64,000 nucleotides of DNA from Confluentibacter citreus. GTDB lineage: Bacteria > Bacteroidota > Bacteroidia > Flavobacteriales > Flavobacteriaceae. Made by a program: the position numbers and the translations under genes. This document shows, piece after piece, positions 60,488-64,000 of the stretch (positions are counted from its first letter, which is position 1; every line of letters begins with the position of its first letter). The stretch lies in contig NZ_NIXN01000001.1 in the NCBI RefSeq assembly GCF_002807055.1, positions 992,001 through 1,056,000 of the forward strand, given 5' to 3'. Below the pieces are notes generated by a model. The model was not told the DNA's origin. It searched no databases and saw only the letters and a list, made by a program, of their open reading frames with translations.

Positions 60488-62644
60488 ATGAAAATTATGA
60501 AAAATATGTTGAAAAGGAATTATAAAGCCTTGGTATTGTTGTTATTGCTAGCATTTGCATCATGCAGTTTTACAACAAAAACGTTTAGTGATCCAGATAA
60601 AGATAAATTGCTTGTACAGGTAATTACGTTTGTATTGCAGCAGGGACATTTTGATCCTATTGCCATGGACGATGCGTTTTCTGAAGAATTGTTTTCAAAT
60701 TTTTTAGAAAGTTTAGATCCTACTAAACGATACTTCTATGAGTCTGATTATAAGGATTTTGAAAAGTTTAAAACTACTATTGATGATCAATTAAAAGTAT
60801 CAGATATTACTTTTTTCAATATTACCCATGAGCGTTTAATGCAACGTATTTCAGAAGCCAAAATAATGTATCGCGAAGTGTTATCGGAGCCATTTGACTA
60901 TTCTGAGGAAGAAATATTTGATACAGATTATGAAAATATTCCATTCGCGAAGAATAAGAAAGAGTTGAAAGAGCGTTGGAGACAACAGCTTAAATTCTCT
61001 GCATTATCCTTTTATGATGATATTTATACAGAAGAAAAGCAGAAAAAAGAAAAGGATGCATCTTATGTCATGAAAACCGAAAGCCAAATTGAGCAAGACG
61101 CTCGTGAGGCAACATTAAAATCCATGGACATTTATTTTAATGACAATTTAGAAGATGTAAAACGAGAAGAGTGGTTTGCCATATACATTGATGCCATTGT
61201 TGGAGAGTTCGATCCTCATACCTATTATCTAGCGCCTAAGAACAAAGAAGATTTTGATGAACGTATGTCTGGTAAATTGGAAGGTATTGGAGCCCAATTA
61301 CAAAAGCGTATGGACTATATTAAAATTACAGGTTTAATTTCTGGTGGCCCAGCTTGGCGAAGTAAAGAATTAGAAGTAGAGGATGTTATTTTAAAAGTAA
61401 AACAAGAAAATGAAGAATTCCCTGTAGATATAGTTGGTATGCGTATTAATGATGCTATTAAATATATTAAGGGGCCAAAAGATACCAAAGTAACATTAAC
61501 TATCAAAAAAGTTGATGGCACCATTAAAGATGTTACTTTAGTTAGAGATGTGGTAGAAATAAACGAAACCTATGCCAAAGCTTCAGTAGTTAAAAAGGAT
61601 GGCGTTAAGTTTGGTGTTATAAATCTGCCATCATTTTATGTTGATTTTGAAGATTACAAAAAATTAAATGCCGCTGCCGATGTAAAACGTGAAATCGAGA
61701 ATTTAAAAGCAGAAGGCATGGAAGGACTCATATTGGATTTGCGCGATAACGGCGGAGGTTCATTGCCAACGGTGGTAGATATGGCAGGATTATTTATTAA
61801 AGATGGCCCTATTGTGCAGGTACGTTCCACAGGCGAACCCAAAGAGGTTTTAAGAGACAGAGATAAATCAATTACTTGGGATGGCCCTTTGGTGATTTTA
61901 GTAAATGAATTGTCGGCTTCTGCTTCGGAAATTTTGGCAGCTGCCATGCAAGATTACAAACGAGCCATTATTATTGGTAGTAAACAAACTTATGGAAAAG
62001 GCACTGTTCAAAATGTGCTTAACCTCAATAATTTGATAAGAAATAATACTAGTGGTGATTTAGGGGCTTTGGCATTGACTACTCAAAAATATTATAGAAT
62101 TAGTGGTGGTTCGGTTCAGTTAGAAGGTGTTAAAAGTGATGTACAAGTTCCTGATAAATTCAGTTTTATTGAGGTTGGTGAAAAAGATAAATCAAATGCC
62201 TTACCTTGGGATGAAATAGATTCAGCTGAGTATACTACATGGGATAATCATTTTGATTACCAAGAAACCATTAAAAGAAGTAACGAGCGCATGGCTAAAA
62301 ATACACAATTAAAACTTATTGAAGACAACGCTAGATGGGTGAAAAGTCAAATTGATGAAACCGTTTATCCTTTGAATTATACCAAGTATAAAGAGAAATT
62401 AACTTTAAGGGATGAGGAATCAAAACGTTTTGATGAGATGACCAAGTATCAAACTAATTTAACGTTTGAATCCCCAGCTTATGAAAAAGAATTATTTAAT
62501 AATGATATAAATAGCCTAAAAGAATTACGTGACAGATGGCACGCTAATTTAAGTCAAGATGTGTATATTGAAGAGGCTTTAAACGTACTTCAAGACTTGA
62601 AAACATCATATAATATCAAAAAAGTAGCTAAAGTACAAGAATAG
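60488..62644 (+). CDS. carboxy-terminal processing (tail-specific) protease, Prc-like lipoprotein
   Basis: This 718-residue S41A peptidase has a lipobox FASC (Cys26) in its signal region and an N-terminal helical domain to about 240. A PDZ domain lies near 250-355 (GKLEGIGAQLQ), then the protease core. NELSASASE holds the catalytic Ser478 and TYGKGTVQ the Lys504. The C-terminal DUF3340 helical region is at about 560-715. Like E. coli Prc it should degrade or trim periplasmic proteins at their C-termini. ATGs at codons 4 and 7 are alternative starts. The permease gene follows after 7 nt. Confidence 0.92.
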   Translation: MKIMKNMLKRNYKALVLLLLLAFASCSFTTKTFSDPDKDKLLVQVITFVLQQGHFDPIAMDDAFSEELFSNFLESLDPTKRYFYESDYKDFEKFKTTIDDQLKVSDITFFNITHERLMQRISEAKIMYREVLSEPFDYSEEEIFDTDYENIPFAKNKKELKERWRQQLKFSALSFYDDIYTEEKQKKEKDASYVMKTESQIEQDAREATLKSMDIYFNDNLEDVKREEWFAIYIDAIVGEFDPHTYYLAPKNKEDFDERMSGKLEGIGAQLQKRMDYIKITGLISGGPAWRSKELEVEDVILKVKQENEEFPVDIVGMRINDAIKYIKGPKDTKVTLTIKKVDGTIKDVTLVRDVVEINETYAKASVVKKDGVKFGVINLPSFYVDFEDYKKLNAAADVKREIENLKAEGMEGLILDLRDNGGGSLPTVVDMAGLFIKDGPIVQVRSTGEPKEVLRDRDKSITWDGPLVILVNELSASASEILAAAMQDYKRAIIIGSKQTYGKGTVQNVLNLNNLIRNNTSGDLGALALTTQKYYRISGGSVQLEGVKSDVQVPDKFSFIEVGEKDKSNALPWDEIDSAEYTTWDNHFDYQETIKRSNERMAKNTQLKLIEDNARWVKSQIDETVYPLNYTKYKEKLTLRDEESKRFDEMTKYQTNLTFESPAYEKELFNNDINSLKELRDRWHANLSQDVYIEEALNVLQDLKTSYNIKKVAKVQE

Positions 62645-62651
62645 CTAAAAC

Positions 62652-63746
62652 ATGAGTCATACATCTCACTCATTAAAACAATTAGCGCTCCAAAAGTTTA
62701 AAAAAAACTTTTGGGGCGTTTTTAGTTTTTACTTTATTGTTTTGATTGGTCTGGTTTCTATATTTGCGTATGTGATGGCTCCAGATAATTCGCAATATGC
62801 CAATCAAATGCATTTGTCTATTCATTCCAAAAAACCTGGGTTCGCAGTCTCTATGCTCACGATTCCTTCTGGAATGGATTTGAACCAAAATATTTTTGAT
62901 AAGATTTTTTTCGGAAAAAAAAATACAGATACAGAAATTCCTATTACAAGTTTTATAATTACTAAAGATACTTTAACTTATACTGAATATGCATCCGATG
63001 GTTTAGAAGGTGTTGAAAAAAACATGTCTTTAAGTGCTTTTTTAAACAATAATCCCCAAGATTTCATAAAACAAAAAACATTTCTTTTTGGTACAGACAA
63101 ATATGGAAGAGACCTATTAAGTAGAGTACTTGTTGGTGCCAGGATTTCCTTTTTTATTGGGTTTGTAGCCGTATTTATATCTTTAGTAATCGGCATTTTT
63201 ATGGGGAGTGTTGCTGGATATTTTGGTGGTAAAATTGATGCTTTTATTATGTGGATAATAAATGTTACTTGGTCCATCCCAACGTTGCTATTGGTTATTG
63301 CCATAACATTAGCATTGGGTAAAGGTTTTTGGCAAGTATTTATAGCTGTGGGGCTGACCATGTGGGTTGAAGTAGCAAGAGTGGTTAGAGGCCAAATAAT
63401 TAGCGTCAAAGAAATGCAATATGTAACGGCTGCAAGGGCTTTAGGCTTTAACGATTTTAGAATTATAACCAAGCATATATTGCCTAATATCATGGCACCA
63501 GTCATCGTTATTTCAGCAGCTAATTTTGCCTCCGCTATTCTGGTGGAAAGCGGATTGAGTTTTTTAGGCATTGGGGCACAACCCCCAATGGCAAGTTGGG
63601 GCGCTATGATTAAAGATCATTATAATTATATCATTTTAGGAAAGCCTTTTTTGGCTATTATACCAGGACTATGCATTATGAGTTTGGTAATGGCATTTAT
63701 GCTGATTGGTAATGCACTTCGTGATGCATTGGATGTGAAAGGGTAA
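62652..63746 (+). CDS. ABC transporter permease, OppC/DppC-like
   Basis: This 364-residue protein has an N-terminal helix (about 24-44), a hydrophilic segment of about 100 residues, then the BPD_transp_1 core with five helices. The LFGTDKYGRDLLSRVLVGARI entry motif (near 144) and the EAA loop EMQYVTAARALGFNDFRI mark it as OppC/DppC type. It should be half of an oligopeptide-type ABC channel. No partner permease, ATPase or binding protein gene is next to it in the window. It lies 7 nt after the Prc-like gene, so co-expression with the protease is likely. Confidence 0.88.
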   Translation: MSHTSHSLKQLALQKFKKNFWGVFSFYFIVLIGLVSIFAYVMAPDNSQYANQMHLSIHSKKPGFAVSMLTIPSGMDLNQNIFDKIFFGKKNTDTEIPITSFIITKDTLTYTEYASDGLEGVEKNMSLSAFLNNNPQDFIKQKTFLFGTDKYGRDLLSRVLVGARISFFIGFVAVFISLVIGIFMGSVAGYFGGKIDAFIMWIINVTWSIPTLLLVIAITLALGKGFWQVFIAVGLTMWVEVARVVRGQIISVKEMQYVTAARALGFNDFRIITKHILPNIMAPVIVISAANFASAILVESGLSFLGIGAQPPMASWGAMIKDHYNYIILGKPFLAIIPGLCIMSLVMAFMLIGNALRDALDVKG

Positions 63747-63778
63747 GGCTCTAGTATTATTTACATGATGCCAAATAA

Positions 63779-63808
63779 TTGGTATTCTTTTGTTTATTAT
63801 TATATTTG
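63779..63808 (+). promoter_or_regulatory. promoter of the carboxylesterase gene
   Basis: TTG at 63779-63781, a 19-nt spacer and TATATTTG at 63801-63808, 32 nt before the ATG. The full Bacteroidota -33/-7 pattern is present. Confidence 0.7.
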
Positions 63809-63840
63809 ATTGACCACAATTTTAAACTAATCTAACTATT

Positions 63841-64000
63841 ATGAAAAAATCAGTGTTCCTTTTTTTAACAGTTTTATCATTGGCATTTGTTTCATGCAAG
63901 GAAAAAACTGATCCAAATCCTGTATTAACTATTGAAGGCGGTCAAATTCAAGGCGTGCCAACACCAACCGAAGGTATTGTTGCCTACAAGGGAATTCCGT
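63841..64000 (+). CDS. type-B carboxylesterase lipoprotein, 3' end cut off
   Basis: The first 53 residues are visible. MKKSVFLFLTVLSLAFVSC is a lipoprotein signal with Cys19. The mature start VLTIEGGQIQGVP followed by VAYKGIP matches the N-terminus of the carboxylesterase/para-nitrobenzyl esterase family, where the motif is GxxxG followed by FxGIPYA. The catalytic part lies outside the window. A complete promoter precedes it. The family call is probable. Confidence 0.7.
   Translation, partial: MKKSVFLFLTVLSLAFVSCKEKTDPNPVLTIEGGQIQGVPTPTEGIVAYKGIP

Noticed and set aside
62978-63571. 197-codon minus-strand frame opposite the ABC permease.
   Set aside because: Shadow of a well-supported permease gene.

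Overview
The window is a gene-dense, AT-rich stretch of a Bacteroidota chromosome, most likely a marine Flavobacteriaceae. The signs are a PorP/SprF type IX secretion protein, promoters of the Bacteroidota type (TTG, 18-20 nt, TAnnTTTG), a Nudix-family AraR, GYDIA-type GHMP kinase, degradative-type HMG-CoA reductase, POT transporters, the coaX/TPR/lptC/PpiD gene order and typical flavobacterial interspersed palindromes. It carries about 57 protein genes (two cut by the window edges) and two tRNA genes. No CRISPR array, insertion sequence or prophage was seen.

Layout. 1-8.4 kb: the end of a PorP/SprF gene, a secreted NTF2-like protein, a STAS protein, a DUF4407 membrane protein, a BlaI/M56 sensor pair with proline-rich repeats, an EamA exporter and an M20 dipeptidase, then tRNA-Leu(TAG) at 8.4 kb. 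8.8-22.7 kb: a co-directional 13-gene sugar-acid island. Its first half holds a GH10 xylanase lipoprotein, an IlvD-type sugar-acid dehydratase, a GntP permease, a KdaD-like FAH-fold dehydratase, a secreted esterase and a 2-oxoglutarate-semialdehyde dehydrogenase. Its second half holds an LgoD-like dehydrogenase, a 2-keto-3-deoxy-L-fuconate dehydrogenase, a diketo-acid hydrolase, an L-fuconolactonase, an L-fucose dehydrogenase, FucP and a RhaM-family mutarotase. The two halves look like a C5 oxidative branch ending in 2-oxoglutarate and a C6-deoxy branch ending in pyruvate plus lactate. They appear to share one dehydratase. 22.8-30.4 kb: the classical L-arabinose operon (araB-araD-araA-galM-sodium symporter), divergent from the Nudix repressor gene araR, with an inverted-repeat operator between them.

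30.4-40.4 kb: a membrane polyferredoxin/FAD oxidoreductase pair, a GH113-like lipoprotein, a metallophosphoesterase, a sterol-desaturase family enzyme, a four-gene block matching arsenosugar biosynthesis (PNP, DUF2064 transferase, ArsS radical SAM, AhpD-like protein), manA and tRNA-Phe(GAA). 40.6-48.5 kb: a conserved envelope run (coaX, outer-membrane barrel, TPR protein, lptC, small membrane protein, CNNM/CBS protein, PpiD). 48.5-50.8 kb: mevalonate-pathway genes (GHMP kinase, HMG-CoA reductase). 51-54.8 kb: two tandem POT peptide transporters. 54.9-60.3 kb: a thioredoxin-like protein, then the minus-strand operon surE, small membrane protein, lpxB, NlpC/P60, comEC. 60.5-64 kb: a tail-specific protease, an OppC/DppC-like permease and the start of a type-B carboxylesterase.

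The most notable observations are the apparent branched pathway for L-galacto-configured sugars (L-fucose, D-arabinose, possibly L-galactose); a dispersed palindromic repeat translated in frame inside the GHMP kinase; a perfect 15-bp hairpin with a T-run in the signal-peptide codons of lptC; terminators embedded in the coding ends of neighbouring genes; and an arsenosugar-type block lacking a nearby ArsM.
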